A program made the translations under genes and the position numbers. The notes under the pieces were generated by a model. It was not told where the DNA came from. It saw nothing but the letters and a program-made list of their open reading frames with translations, and searched no databases. From the NCBI GenBank assembly GCA_038237745.1, contig JBBRYJ010000003.1:62001-126000 (forward strand): a stretch of 64,000 nt of DNA. Reading direction: 5' to 3'. Below are positions 1-8,316 of this stretch, piece by piece. How positions within the stretch are numbered: the stretch's first letter is position 1; each line of letters begins with the position of its first letter. This DNA is from DASQEH01 sp038237745. Lineage in GTDB: Bacteria > Actinomycetota > Actinomycetes > Propionibacteriales > Nocardioidaceae.

Positions 1-75
1 GAAGACGCGGTCGCCGGTCGCATCGTCGTGGGCCGCGTTGCCGCGCTCCTCGTATGGATCCGCCAGCGCCTGCAC
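1..75 (-). CDS. possible 5' end of an unidentified gene, cut by the left edge
   Basis: On the minus strand a frame stays open from a GTG at 75 to the left edge, starting 21 nt beyond the stop of the DUF1028 gene. The roughly 25 visible residues are rich in Asp, Glu and Ala, and third codon positions are mostly G or C, as expected for coding sequence here. No convincing ribosome binding site precedes the GTG. The plus strand is also open from position 1 to a stop at 112-114, but that peptide is Arg/Leu-rich like the antisense frames of this genome. No family can be named from so little sequence. Confidence 0.3.
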   Translation of the reverse strand, partial: MQALADPYEERGNAAHDDATGDRVF

Positions 76-96
76 GCAGGCGCGGTCTTGCGGCGG

Positions 97-960
97 TTAC
101 CGCCTCCAGAGTGAGCCGGTGGTTGCTTGGTCATCCGCCTGGCTGAGCGAACCGGTCTGCTCCCGCAGGTGGGTCAGAAGGGTGCGGTCGACGTATCCCG
201 GCACCAGGCGCAGCTCGTAGTTCTCTATGCCCGCCCAGGTGTCCAGGTCGGCGCAGCCCAAAATCGTCAGACGGCGGCTCACCTCGTCGGCGAGGTCACC
301 CTCCAAGGGCAGCAGGTCCTCGGGTTCCGGTCGGTCGAAGAACGTATGGTGCAACACGAGCAACCGGCTCAGCTCCCCGCAGGGATCGACATGATCGTCG
401 ACGCGCAGGTCATAGGCGAGGTCGTCGCCAGGGGTGTAGCTGCCGGACTCCGAGACCACCAGCAGGGCGGCGCTCTGTCGGCCACGACGGTCGCCACCCG
501 CAGCGTCCCCCGCTGCCAATGTGGCGACCAGCCGCTCGGCGAGCGGCGCATCTGTGGAGTCGACGAAGGTCCGTTCCATTGCTGCGACGACCTGCGGTCC
601 GGCAAGGATGTTGCCTTGGAGGGCGTACCCCTCGCCAGTCACTCCGCCGGCCCAGTCCAGGCACTCGGCACCGCTCCACGTGGCGGCCCGGCCAGCTGCG
701 TCGACGATCCCGACCTGTCGCGTCTCACGCTGGTCGTCGGCGGCGAGCAGCGTACGGAGCGTCTGGGCTGCGGTGGCACCGGCCGCCAGGTGGTCCAGTC
801 CGTCTCGCTTGAACAAGGTGTTGCAGAAGGACTGCGTCGCGATGGCGCCGACCCCCAGCCGGGCAGCGGGAACGGCGGAGCCCACTGCCAGAAACCTCGA
901 GGCCACTGCCACGCCCAGGCACCGCCCGTCATCGCTACGGGCGACGATCGAGAATGTCAT
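97..960 (-). CDS. DUF1028 family protein (Ntn-hydrolase-like)
   Basis: 287-residue soluble protein. The N-terminus (MTFSIVARS, then GVAVASRFLAVGS) and the later GYALQGNIL segment are hallmarks of the DUF1028 family, which is related to Ntn hydrolases and sometimes found beside amidohydrolases or peptidases; no reaction is firmly established. There is no signal peptide, so it is probably cytoplasmic. Length is in the range of longer members, which carry a C-terminal extension beyond the roughly 200-residue core; here that tail (after about residue 215) is acidic. It is transcribed alone, with cspA and its terminator upstream. Family assignment is firm, function unknown. Confidence 0.85.
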   Translation of the reverse strand: MTFSIVARSDDGRCLGVAVASRFLAVGSAVPAARLGVGAIATQSFCNTLFKRDGLDHLAAGATAAQTLRTLLAADDQRETRQVGIVDAAGRAATWSGAECLDWAGGVTGEGYALQGNILAGPQVVAAMERTFVDSTDAPLAERLVATLAAGDAAGGDRRGRQSAALLVVSESGSYTPGDDLAYDLRVDDHVDPCGELSRLLVLHHTFFDRPEPEDLLPLEGDLADEVSRRLTILGCADLDTWAGIENYELRLVPGYVDRTLLTHLREQTGSLSQADDQATTGSLWRR

Positions 961-1083
961 GGCGACACGGTAGCGTCCCGCGCCCGTCCGGCTCTGGAGC
1001 CGGAGCGACGATGTGGGCCCGGGTACTCGCTCGCGTCAGCGACCGGGCCATGAGGTCCGGAACCCCGAAGAATCGGACGTACG

Positions 1084-1113
1084 AAGGCCCCCGCACTGTG
1101 GTGCGAGGGCCTT
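1084..1113 (-). terminator. hairpin terminator downstream of cspA
   Basis: A near-perfect inverted repeat (AAGGCCC..CGCAC, loop TGTG, GTGCG..GGGCCTT, with one mismatch) lies 33 nt past the cspA stop codon. It has a strong GC stem but only a weak T-run, as is common for actinobacterial terminators. Confidence 0.65.
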
Positions 1114-1146
1114 GTCGAAGGTGGCCCGTTCAGGCCACGAGGTGGG

Positions 1147-1350
1147 TCAGATGACGCGGACGTTCTCGGCCTGGAGGCCCTTTTGGCCCTGCGTAACGTC
1201 GAACTCCACGCGCTGGTTCTCGTCCAACGAGCGGTAGCCGTCAGCCGCGATCGCGGAGAAGTGAACGAAGACGTCCGGCTGGTCGCCATCCTGGGAGATG
1301 AAGCCGAAGCCCTTTTCGCCGTTGAACCACTTGACTGTTCCCTGTGCCAT
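1147..1350 (-). CDS. cspA: cold-shock protein (CspA family)
   Basis: 67-residue single cold-shock domain that binds single-stranded RNA and DNA. RNP1 (KGFGFI, residues 13-18) and RNP2 (VFVHF, residues 27-31) are intact, as are the aromatic residues W8 and F9. The ATG at 1350 is preceded by a good GGAG Shine-Dalgarno; the frame continues upstream, but that part is untranslated leader, because 67 aa is the family's usual length. The 220 nt between this start and the aldo/keto reductase gene leave room for the long 5' leader typical of regulated csp genes, although no specific structure was identified. A hairpin terminator follows, so it is monocistronic. It is likely an RNA chaperone; which csp paralogue cannot be said. 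Confidence 0.95.
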   Translation of the reverse strand: MAQGTVKWFNGEKGFGFISQDGDQPDVFVHFSAIAADGYRSLDENQRVEFDVTQGQKGLQAENVRVI

Positions 1351-1571
1351 GTCGTGCTCCTTGTATGGGATGAAATTCAGAACCAGCTCGATTGCCGGTG
1401 TTCTGGCTGCCGCGCGGTGCTCTGCCCACATTCGGAGCCCGAGGCCGGGGCCTTGAGCGCGAGACGTCGTGTGAACGCCGTCAAGTGAACGTGCGAGGTA
1501 CTGCTTTTGCAACGGATTCACCTTAGCATGATGGTGCATGAACCTGCTGAGGGTGGGCACGAAGGCGCAGG

Positions 1572-2597
1572 TCACGCCTGGCTCGACTCCGCCCACAGGT
1601 CGACGCCCGAGTCGACTGCGTACTCGTCGATGCGCTCGAGCTCGTCGTCGGTGAAGCCGGGGTTGGCGAGGGCGGCGACGTTCTCCTCCAGTTGGGTGAC
1701 GCTGCTGGCACCGATGACGAGTGACGTCATCCGGGGGTCTCGAAGCGCCCAGGCCAGTGACATCTGGGCCAGTGTCTGTCCGCGCTCGCGGGCGACCGCC
1801 CCGAGCCCGCGGACTCTCGAGAGGGTCTCGTCGTCGAGCATCCCCTCATCGAGCGTCCCGGCTGTCGAGGCCCGGGAGCCCTCTGGGAGGCCGTCGAGGT
1901 ACTTGCCCGTCAACAGACCCTGTGCCAGTGCCGTGAAGCCGATGCAGCCGGCCCCGACGTCGGCGACCGCATCGAGGAGGTCGGTCTCGATCCAGCGGTT
2001 GAGCATCGAGTACGACGGCTGGTGGATCAGGAGCGGGGTGCCCAGCTCGTTCAGGATGGCAGCCGCCTCTCGAGTCCGCTCCGCTGAGTACGACGAGATG
2101 CCGACATAAAGCGCCTTCCCCTGCCTCACCGCCGAGTCGAGGGCACCCATCGTCTCCTCGAGGGGGGTGTCCGGGTCGAACCGGTGGCTGTAGAAGATGT
2201 CGACGTAGTCGAGCCGCATGCGGCGCAGTGAGTCGTCGAGGCTGTTGAGCAGGTACTTGCGTGACCCGTGGTCGCCGTAGGGGCCAGGCCACATGTCGTA
2301 GCCCGCCTTGGTCGACACCACGATCTCGTTGCGGTGGGGCAGCAGGTCCTCGGCGAAGATGCGGCCGAAGTTGGTCTCGGCCGTGCCGTAGGGCGGACCG
2401 TAGTTGTTGGCGAGGTCGAAGTGCGTCACGCCGAGGTCGAAGGCGCGGCGGATGGTGGCACGCTGGGTCTCCAGCGGCCGGTCGTCACCGAAGTTCTGCC
2501 ACAGGCCGAGCGACAGCGGCGGCAGGAGCAGGCCTTGCCGCCCACACCGTCGGTAAGGCATGGAGTCGTATCGGTCAGCGGCGGGGGAGTAGGTCAT
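1572..2597 (-). CDS. aldo/keto reductase (YghZ/MgrA-like)
   Basis: 341-residue NADPH-dependent carbonyl reductase of the aldo/keto reductase superfamily. The catalytic tetrad is visible: D61 and Y66 in FDLANNYGPP, K97 in VSTKAGY and H137 in DIFYSHRFD; the C-terminal VIGASS segment is the cofactor-phosphate binding loop. The closest named relatives are the L-glyceraldehyde-3-phosphate / methylglyoxal reductases (YghZ, and the Kv-beta-like branch), judging from the GPPYG insertion and MWPGPYG segment. The start chosen is the ATG at 2597; the frame extends further but would run into the neighbouring transporter gene with Pro/Ser-rich filler. It lies 61 nt downstream of the transporter gene on the same strand. 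Physiological substrate not determinable. Confidence 0.9.
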   Translation of the reverse strand: MTYSPAADRYDSMPYRRCGRQGLLLPPLSLGLWQNFGDDRPLETQRATIRRAFDLGVTHFDLANNYGPPYGTAETNFGRIFAEDLLPHRNEIVVSTKAGYDMWPGPYGDHGSRKYLLNSLDDSLRRMRLDYVDIFYSHRFDPDTPLEETMGALDSAVRQGKALYVGISSYSAERTREAAAILNELGTPLLIHQPSYSMLNRWIETDLLDAVADVGAGCIGFTALAQGLLTGKYLDGLPEGSRASTAGTLDEGMLDDETLSRVRGLGAVARERGQTLAQMSLAWALRDPRMTSLVIGASSVTQLEENVAALANPGFTDDELERIDEYAVDSGVDLWAESSQA

Positions 2598-2658
2598 GGA
2601 GGCCAGTCTGCCTGGTGCGGATGACGCTCGGCGCTGCGGAGACGGCCGCACGCAAGGG

Positions 2659-3495
2659 TCAGGCGGGCTGCTCGGTCGTCTGCTCGAACCGGGCCAGGGT
2701 GAGGGCACCGATCCCGGTGATGGCGAACCCGAGTGCGGCAACAGGTAGCCACCCGGACCTGATCCCGTCGTTCAGCAGGAGCACACCCACGACGGCAGGC
2801 GTCACCGTCTGCGAGACGATCATCGGTGCAGTCGCACGGGTGACAGACTCGCGGTGTAGCGCAACCGAGTAGAGAGCGAAGGCGAGACAGCCGCTTAGGG
2901 CTAGCGCGTATGCCGACGGCGCAGCGACCAGGACCGAGGGACTGAGACCCGGCAGGACCCGTGCCGCGATGCTCACGCCGGCGAAGCCGAAACCGGCCAG
3001 TAGCCCCAGCAGGCCGGTCGCCAAGCTCCCGGGCGACCGGGTCGCGACCAGCCCGGTCACGGCGAGGGCGCCCAGGGCGACGAAAAGGCCGGCCGTGAAC
3101 GCCGTACCGGCACTCTCGTCGCCGACCTCGCCGGTGGCGGAAGCCAGCAGCACCAGCCCGGCGCCCGTACCGGCGACCGCCGCCCAGTCGAGGGCCCCGA
3201 GGTGGTCACCGAAGACCCGTACGGCCAGCAGGGCGGTCACCGCGAGACTGGCGGAGATCCCCGCCTGTGCGAGAAACAGCGGAATCGTCCTCAAGGCGAT
3301 GAGGTGCAGTCCGAAGCCGGCGAGGTTCGAGGCCATCGCGACAAGGAACGGGGGCTCGCGAAGAAGCCGCATCACCACCTGCGCACTCAGTCCGGCGGAA
3401 TCAGGGACCCGGCGCACCGCCACCGCCAACGCGATCGAGCCCACCCCGAAGAGCACCGCTGCCGTGAGAGCAGCACCCAGGCCTAGCAGCTGCAT
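2659..3495 (-). CDS. DMT-family membrane transporter
   Basis: 278 residues with about ten hydrophobic segments in two five-helix halves, the layout of the drug/metabolite transporter (EamA-like) superfamily. The N-terminal segment LFGVGSIALAVAVRRVP and the ALDWAAVAGTGAG region resemble actinobacterial DMT proteins. It starts 3 nt after the stop of the phosphatidylcholine synthase gene, so the two are almost certainly co-transcribed; a role in moving a lipid head-group precursor such as choline is an inference from position only. No family-specific substrate motif is seen. Confidence 0.75.
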   Translation of the reverse strand: MQLLGLGAALTAAVLFGVGSIALAVAVRRVPDSAGLSAQVVMRLLREPPFLVAMASNLAGFGLHLIALRTIPLFLAQAGISASLAVTALLAVRVFGDHLGALDWAAVAGTGAGLVLLASATGEVGDESAGTAFTAGLFVALGALAVTGLVATRSPGSLATGLLGLLAGFGFAGVSIAARVLPGLSPSVLVAAPSAYALALSGCLAFALYSVALHRESVTRATAPMIVSQTVTPAVVGVLLLNDGIRSGWLPVAALGFAITGIGALTLARFEQTTEQPA

Positions 3496-3498
3496 GCG

Positions 3499-4266
3499 TC
3501 AGTCTTCGAGCTGGGCGGCGATGGCGTCCCGGGACAACAGCCTCTCGGGCAGCCGAGGGCTGATCATCGTGAGGTAGAGGCTGACCCCCCCGTAGTAGAG
3601 GAGGTAGGACAGTGAGACCGCGACGACCACTGCGGAGGGGTCGGGCTCCACGAGCAGGATCGCGTACGCCGCTAGCCAGACGGCCGTGAGCACGAGGTTG
3701 AGCGAGCGGAACGCCTTCGTGCGCGAAGGATAGATGTAGCGGATGGGCACGAAGACGAGAACCGAGCAGACGGCTAGAATCGTCCCCGTCACGTCAGGGC
3801 TCAGGCCGAGCACCACGACGTAGAACGCGACCACGTTCCAGTAGCTGGGAAAGCCGAGGAAGAAGTGGTCGGCCGTCTTCGCGTCGGTACGGCAGAACTG
3901 GTAGCTCGACGCGAGCAGCGGCAGCGCGGCGAGCACCGGGCCGGCCGGACCGCTCGGCAGGTAGTTGCCGGTCCAGAGGAGCACGATGGGAGCAAAGGCG
4001 TAGGTCAGATAGTCGACGATGTCGTCGAGCCGGGCGCCGTCGAACCAGGGCATCGTCTCGCTGACTCTCAGCTTGCGCGCGAGCATGCCGTCCGTGCCGT
4101 CGATCACGAGAGCGGCAAGACTGAGCCACAGCGCGCGCGTCACAGCGCCGTCCATCGCAGCGACCACGATGAGAAGGGCGAGCACGCTCCCACTTGCGGT
4201 GTAGACGTGGACGCCGAAACCCGCGAGGCGCACTCGCATGGTCGGGACGTACGGCTCTCGGGCCAC
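3499..4266 (-). CDS. pcs: phosphatidylcholine synthase (CDP-alcohol phosphatidyltransferase)
   Basis: 255-residue integral membrane enzyme expected to condense CDP-diacylglycerol directly with choline to give phosphatidylcholine. The catalytic signature is intact: D59, G60, A63, R64, then G77, D81 and D85. The 12-residue gap between AR and G (8 in most CDP-alcohol transferases) is the spacing of the Pcs branch, as are HVYTASGS near the N-terminus, DIVDYLTY, and FFLGFPSYWNVVAF. About seven or eight membrane segments. The GTG at 4266 is used; an in-frame ATG at 4240 (MRVRLAG) is a plausible alternative and neither has a strong ribosome binding site. It heads an operon with the DMT transporter and is divergent from the DUF1684 gene. 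The biochemical assignment is by motif similarity. Confidence 0.82.
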   Translation of the reverse strand: MAREPYVPTMRVRLAGFGVHVYTASGSVLALLIVVAAMDGAVTRALWLSLAALVIDGTDGMLARKLRVSETMPWFDGARLDDIVDYLTYAFAPIVLLWTGNYLPSGPAGPVLAALPLLASSYQFCRTDAKTADHFFLGFPSYWNVVAFYVVVLGLSPDVTGTILAVCSVLVFVPIRYIYPSRTKAFRSLNLVLTAVWLAAYAILLVEPDPSAVVVAVSLSYLLYYGGVSLYLTMISPRLPERLLSRDAIAAQLED

Positions 4267-4498
4267 TTCTTGTGTCGTCAGGGGAACCCCCAGGCACCGG
4301 TGGGTGAACGGCGTGCTGCTCGGAAGAGTCTCTCACAAGCCGTTCGGGGCTCACTCGTGTCGCGTTCCCCGGGACCGGCTGCGGCGACTGCGGGTCCTCG
4401 TGTCACAGCGCCGTGCCGTGGCACCATCGACACATGCGCGGCCTCCCGGACATTGCCTGCGTTCATCGTCGCTGTGCGACGACGTGGGACCTGCGGCC

Positions 4499-5101
4499 GT
4501 GAGCCCGCTGTGGGACGTGGTCGACTGGCGCCGCCGGGTGGTGGAGCTGTACCGACTCGTGAGGAGCGCCGCCGATCCGGCCGAAGGCCATGGGCTCTGG
4601 GTCGCTGGCAGAGACGACCTGCTACGACACCATCCCGCCTCACCGGTCCCACAGGTTGCCCGCGCGGACTATCCGGGTGCCGACGTGGCTGCGTACGACG
4701 AGGCCTTCCGCTTCGAGGTTGCGGTGGACGTGGATGTCGAGCCGGAGAGCCGCGAGGTGGCGACCGGCACGGATGGGGTCGTGCGCTTCGAACGCTGTGG
4801 CCGTGTCACGCTGCCGCATCTCGGCGAGCTCGACCTGTGGTGGCTCGGCTCCTACGGTGGCGGCGTCTTCCTCCCTGTCAAGGACGCGGCTGCTGCGTCG
4901 TACGGAGGAGGCCGCTATCTGCTCGACACGGTCAAGGGCGCCGACCTCGGCGGTGGCCGAGAAGCCCTCGTCGTCGACCTGAACTTCGCCTACCAGCCGT
5001 CGTGCGCGTACGACGAGGCCTGGGCTTGTCCGCTTGCCGGGCCGGCGAACACGTTGACAGCTGAGCTGCCCGTCGGGGAGCGCTACCACCCGTTGGGCTG
5101 A
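4499..5101 (+). CDS. DUF1684 domain protein
   Basis: About 200 residues. The C-terminal half has the DUF1684 signature: a FLPVKDAAAAS segment, then GGGRYL, and the NFAYQPSCAYDEAWACP run followed by P-A-N. Conserved Cys residues in the SCAY and WACPL motifs are present. Function is unknown for the family. The frame is open back to 4238, but that stretch is Arg/Pro-rich and overlaps the promoter side of pcs; the GTG at 4499 (VSPLWDVVDW) fits the start of homologous proteins best. Monocistronic and divergent from pcs, convergent with the monooxygenase gene. Confidence 0.8.
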   Translation: MSPLWDVVDWRRRVVELYRLVRSAADPAEGHGLWVAGRDDLLRHHPASPVPQVARADYPGADVAAYDEAFRFEVAVDVDVEPESREVATGTDGVVRFERCGRVTLPHLGELDLWWLGSYGGGVFLPVKDAAAASYGGGRYLLDTVKGADLGGGREALVVDLNFAYQPSCAYDEAWACPLAGPANTLTAELPVGERYHPLG

Positions 5102-5112
5102 GTACGTGTGCC

Positions 5113-5415
5113 TCAGACGGGTTTTACCGCAAGCACGTCTACGGGGCGGATGTCGGGATCCGAGGCGAGCAGGTCGGGGCCCACCTCGGCCAGCGCGGCG
5201 GGGATCTGCCCATCGAGGTGGGCGCGGCGGCCCTCTTCGTCCTCGAAGGCGTCGAAGATGCCGAAGGTGCTGTCGCCGGCGCGGAATGCGTACCAGACCC
5301 TGGTGCCCGGCTCGTTCTCCGCAAGACCTTGAGCAGTCTTGAGCAGCTCCGCGACGTCGGCTTCCTTGCCCGGTTTCGCTTCCAGGAGCGCGAGCAGACC
5401 TACGGTGAGCGTCAT
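5113..5415 (-). CDS. antibiotic biosynthesis monooxygenase (ABM) domain protein
   Basis: 100-residue single-domain protein of the dimeric alpha/beta-barrel (ABM/YgiN) type, with the usual pattern: an N-terminal strand (LTVGLLALLEAKPGK), helix with AELL, then RVWYAFRAGDSTFGIFDAFEDEEGR and a helix containing AHL. Relatives are cofactor-free monooxygenases or quinol oxygenases, but many are uncharacterised. It follows the sensor kinase with one base between stop and ATG, and its GGAGA ribosome binding site lies inside the kinase gene, so it is the third gene of the two-component operon. That suggests an output or substrate linked to the signal sensed. Confidence 0.85.
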   Translation of the reverse strand: MTLTVGLLALLEAKPGKEADVAELLKTAQGLAENEPGTRVWYAFRAGDSTFGIFDAFEDEEGRRAHLDGQIPAALAEVGPDLLASDPDIRPVDVLAVKPV

Positions 5416-5416
5416 A

Positions 5417-6913
5417 TCAGTCTCCGATTTCGGGTTCCGAGAGGCGGCGGTGGTCCGCGCCCGTGCTCAGGTTAACCGGACCTGAGGCGGTTCCTGCCGG
5501 GAGCCGAATGACGAAGCGGGCTCCCTCGACGCCGTTGACGCCCGAGCCGTGCCGACCAGAGTCAGTCTGCTGTCGGCTGTCCTCGATGCAGATCGTGCCG
5601 TGGTGGCGCTGCACGACCGCCTTCGCGATCGAGAGACCGAGGCCGGTTCCGCCCTGGCTCCGCGCCAGGGTGTCCTCGATGCGAGTGAATCGCTCGAAGA
5701 CGCGAGCGCGGTCGGCTGGCGGCACGCCGAGACCGTCGTCGCAGATGACGAGCGAGGTCGTTGTCGTGGACTGGGACAGCTCCACGACGAGCTGTTGCCG
5801 TGCATGCCGTTCGGCGTTCTCCAAGACGTTGCGCACCAGGCGGGAAAGCTCCTCACGACTACCTTGTACAGGAGCGGCCGACACCCCCGACGTGTCCACA
5901 TGGACATCTGGTCGACGCCGGAGTCGCGCGACCTCCTCGAGCACGACGGTGTCGAGGTCGACCGCCTCGGCGGGCTGCCCCGACCGGCCCGAGTCCTGCT
6001 TGGCGAGGAAGAGCAGGTCGCGCACCAGCCGTTCCATCCGGTCGCTGTCGGCCAACAGGTCGGCCATGAGTCCTTGCCAGTCGACCCCGTCGGGGTGCGC
6101 CTGCGCCACCTCGAGCTGGGCGCGGAAGGCGGCGAGCGGGCTCTGCAGCTCGTGGGAGGCGTCTGCCACGAAGTCCCGCTGGCGGCGGGTGGACGCCTCC
6201 AGCCTGTCGAGCATGTCGTTCATGGTTGCGGCGAGACGGCCGATCTCGTCTGCCGTCGCGGGAACCGGAACCCTTCGGTCGAGCGCCGCGTCGGAGATCG
6301 CCGCGACCTCTGTGCGGATGTCCTCGACCGGCTTCAGCGCGCGTCCGACCAGGAGCCGGGTGCTCACCGCCAACATGACGAGGACGACGGGTATGCCGAC
6401 CGCCAGCAACCGGCGCAGCGTGGACACGGCCTCGGTGACCGACTCAGGGCTGGATCCGACATAGATGGTCACGGCCCCCGTGGGTGCCGTAGCTCTCTGC
6501 GCCCATACGCGGTAGGTCTCGGTCTCCGAGTCGTCCGGGGCGTTGTGCAGCGTCGTCAGCTCCGGCGTGGGCCCAGCAGGGGCGAACGAGCTGATCGGAC
6601 CGTCGCCGGCGACGTTGGCCGACGCCGCGAGCACGGCACCGGAGTCGTCGACCACCTGCCCGACCGAGTTGTCTCCCAAGTCGGTGAGTGTCCGGGGCAG
6701 CGAGCCGTCGGCCACCTGCTGCGCGAGGTCGGCGACCCGAGCACGGGAGAGCTCGTCACCGTTGCTCGTCAGCGACTGCTCCAAGGTGACGAGCAGGCCG
6801 ACCGCTCCGGCGACGAGGGTGGCGGCGACGACGAGGGACGCCACGATGGTGGTCCGTGCTCGGACGGACCGTAAGGCTGATCCCGTCCGAGGGCGTCGGC
6901 TCCCGGCGTCCAT
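5417..6913 (-). CDS. two-component sensor histidine kinase
   Basis: 498 residues: N-terminal membrane helix (about 22-44), an extracytoplasmic sensor region (about 45-160), second helix (VGIPVVLVMLAVSTRLLVG), HAMP domain, HisKA with phospho-acceptor His in ASHELQSPL (Gln replaces the usual Arg of HELRTP), and a full HATPase domain with N box (NVLENAERH), DDGLGVP, FERF and GGTGLGL. Its ATG shares one base with the stop codon of the response regulator (TGATG), indicating translational coupling. The sensor region has no recognisable domain, so the signal is unknown. Partner is the regulator immediately upstream. Confidence 0.93.
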   Translation of the reverse strand: MDAGSRRPRTGSALRSVRARTTIVASLVVAATLVAGAVGLLVTLEQSLTSNGDELSRARVADLAQQVADGSLPRTLTDLGDNSVGQVVDDSGAVLAASANVAGDGPISSFAPAGPTPELTTLHNAPDDSETETYRVWAQRATAPTGAVTIYVGSSPESVTEAVSTLRRLLAVGIPVVLVMLAVSTRLLVGRALKPVEDIRTEVAAISDAALDRRVPVPATADEIGRLAATMNDMLDRLEASTRRQRDFVADASHELQSPLAAFRAQLEVAQAHPDGVDWQGLMADLLADSDRMERLVRDLLFLAKQDSGRSGQPAEAVDLDTVVLEEVARLRRRPDVHVDTSGVSAAPVQGSREELSRLVRNVLENAERHARQQLVVELSQSTTTTSLVICDDGLGVPPADRARVFERFTRIEDTLARSQGGTGLGLSIAKAVVQRHHGTICIEDSRQQTDSGRHGSGVNGVEGARFVIRLPAGTASGPVNLSTGADHRRLSEPEIGD

Positions 6914-7590
6914 CAGGCGCCGTCCGCCGCCAGGCGGTACCCCACAAGTCGTACCGTCTGCAGGCTCTTGCGACCGAACGGCTCGTCGATCCGCATCCTC
7001 AGCTGGTGCACGTACACCTCGACGATGTTGGGGTCGCCCTCGAACGCGAAGTCCCAGACGTGGGCCAGGATCTCGGCTTTGGACACCACCTCACCGCGCC
7101 GTCGTAGCAGGAACTCCAGCAGCGAGAACTGTCGTGGCGTCAGCTCGACGTGGATGCCCGCCCGGTGGACGGTGTGGCAGGCCGGGTCCAGGCTGAGGTC
7201 GCCTGCGACCAGCAGGCTCGGCCGCTCCCCACCGCCGCGTCGTAGGAGAGCGCGCAGGCGAGCGAGCAGCACGACGTAGGAGAACGGCTTCGACAGGAAG
7301 TCGTCGGCGCCAGTGTCGAGTGCGTGCGCCTCGTCGTCGTCGCCGACCTTCGCCGTCAGCATCAGGATCGGGGTCCAGTCTCCTCGCTTGCGCAGTCTGG
7401 CGCAGAGGTCGTAGCCGCTCAGCTCGGGCAGCATTATGTCGAGGACCATCGCGTCGTAGGCGTTCTCAGCGGCCAGCCAATCCGCCTCGACGCCGTCGAA
7501 GGCGACGTCGACGGCGAACCCTTCGGCAGCCAGGCCGCGTCTGACCGCGTGTGCCAGGTGCACGTCGTCGTCGACGACGAGGATGCGCAT
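6913..7590 (-). CDS. two-component response regulator, OmpR/PhoB family
   Basis: 225 residues: receiver domain with acidic pocket DDD near the N-terminus, phospho-acceptor Asp in MVLDIMLPELSG, Thr in MLTAK and Lys in SKPFS; then a winged-helix DNA-binding domain ending RTVRLVGYRL-like. The ATG at 7590 (MRILVVDDD) is preferred over the longer open frame, which runs antisense through the ybaK gene. First gene of the regulator-kinase-monooxygenase operon. Targets unknown; autoregulation is usual for this family but no operator was identified in the 130 nt upstream. Confidence 0.94.
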   Translation of the reverse strand: MRILVVDDDVHLAHAVRRGLAAEGFAVDVAFDGVEADWLAAENAYDAMVLDIMLPELSGYDLCARLRKRGDWTPILMLTAKVGDDDEAHALDTGADDFLSKPFSYVVLLARLRALLRRGGGERPSLLVAGDLSLDPACHTVHRAGIHVELTPRQFSLLEFLLRRRGEVVSKAEILAHVWDFAFEGDPNIVEVYVHQLRMRIDEPFGRKSLQTVRLVGYRLAADGA

Positions 7591-7723
7591 GTCTCCACCG
7601 TGCCACGCGCGCACTGAACGTGGGCTGAATCGCCCTCGGACCGGCGGCCACCGACCGCCGAGGCGGCATACCGTAATCTCCGTCCCACCCCCCGACCGGT
7701 TATTGAGGCCACTGAGGAGGACC

Positions 7724-8269
7724 GTGTCGCTTCCGACGGTCGCAGCACTGGCACCTGTCGGTGTCACCGAGCGCCCCGACCTGTTGGCCGACCCCGTGCG
7801 ATCGGCCCTGGCCGACTGGCCGCACAGCGGACGCGTCGGCGTCGTCGAGATCGACCCGGGGTTGGCCGACACCGCCGCCATGTCAGAGGCGTACGCAGTG
7901 CCGATGAACCTGTCGGCGAACTGTGTGGTCGTCATGGGAAGGAGGGGCGGCGAGGAGCGTATCGCCGCGTGCGTGGTTCTGGCCGATATGCGAGCCGACG
8001 TCAACGACGTCGTGAGGCGTTTGCTGGAGGTGCGAAAGGCGTCGTTCCTGTCGATGGAGCGGGCCATCGACGAGGCGGGGATGGAGTACGGCGGCATCAC
8101 ACCGGTAGGGCTGCCCACGCATTGGCGCCTCCTGGTGGCGCCCGAGGTGCTCGCAGCCTCCGTGGTGGTGATCGGCAGCGGGGTACGCCGCTCGAAGCTC
8201 GTGCTTCCGGGAGCCCTGGTCGCGGAGCTGCCGCGGGCCGAGGTGGTCGAGCGGCTGGCGTTCGTCTGA
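7724..8269 (+). CDS. YbaK/EbsC-type aminoacyl-tRNA deacylase
   Basis: 181-residue protein with the YbaK/ProX fold that in characterised members hydrolyses mischarged aminoacyl-tRNAs. Visible motifs are NLSANCVVVMG, the RRLLEVRKASFLS segment and the GMEYGGITPVGLP motif, which forms the conserved active-site loop; VVIGSGVRRSK follows. The GTG at 7724 sits just after GAGGAGG, an unusually close but strong ribosome binding site. Monocistronic, divergent from the response regulator and 47 nt ahead of the SDR gene. Which aminoacyl-tRNA is edited is not predictable here. Confidence 0.85.
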   Translation: MSLPTVAALAPVGVTERPDLLADPVRSALADWPHSGRVGVVEIDPGLADTAAMSEAYAVPMNLSANCVVVMGRRGGEERIAACVVLADMRADVNDVVRRLLEVRKASFLSMERAIDEAGMEYGGITPVGLPTHWRLLVAPEVLAASVVVIGSGVRRSKLVLPGALVAELPRAEVVERLAFV

Positions 8270-8316
8270 GCTGGCCGTGAACCTGTGCAGCGGAAACCGA
8301 CGTAAGGAGTAGCTCG

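Noticed and set aside
1..114. Plus-strand reading frame at the left edge ending at 112-114
   Set aside because: Arg/Leu-rich composition resembles antisense frames, and it overlaps the DUF1028 gene; the minus-strand frame is a little better supported.
1351..1596. N-terminal extension of the cold-shock protein to 149 aa
   Set aside because: The extension has no family support; the ATG at 1350 has a strong ribosome binding site and yields the standard 67-aa length.
5549..6874. Long plus-strand open frame (441 aa) across the sensor kinase gene
   Set aside because: Antisense shadow of the kinase; composition is Arg/Gly/His-rich and no domain is visible, while the minus strand shows complete kinase motifs.
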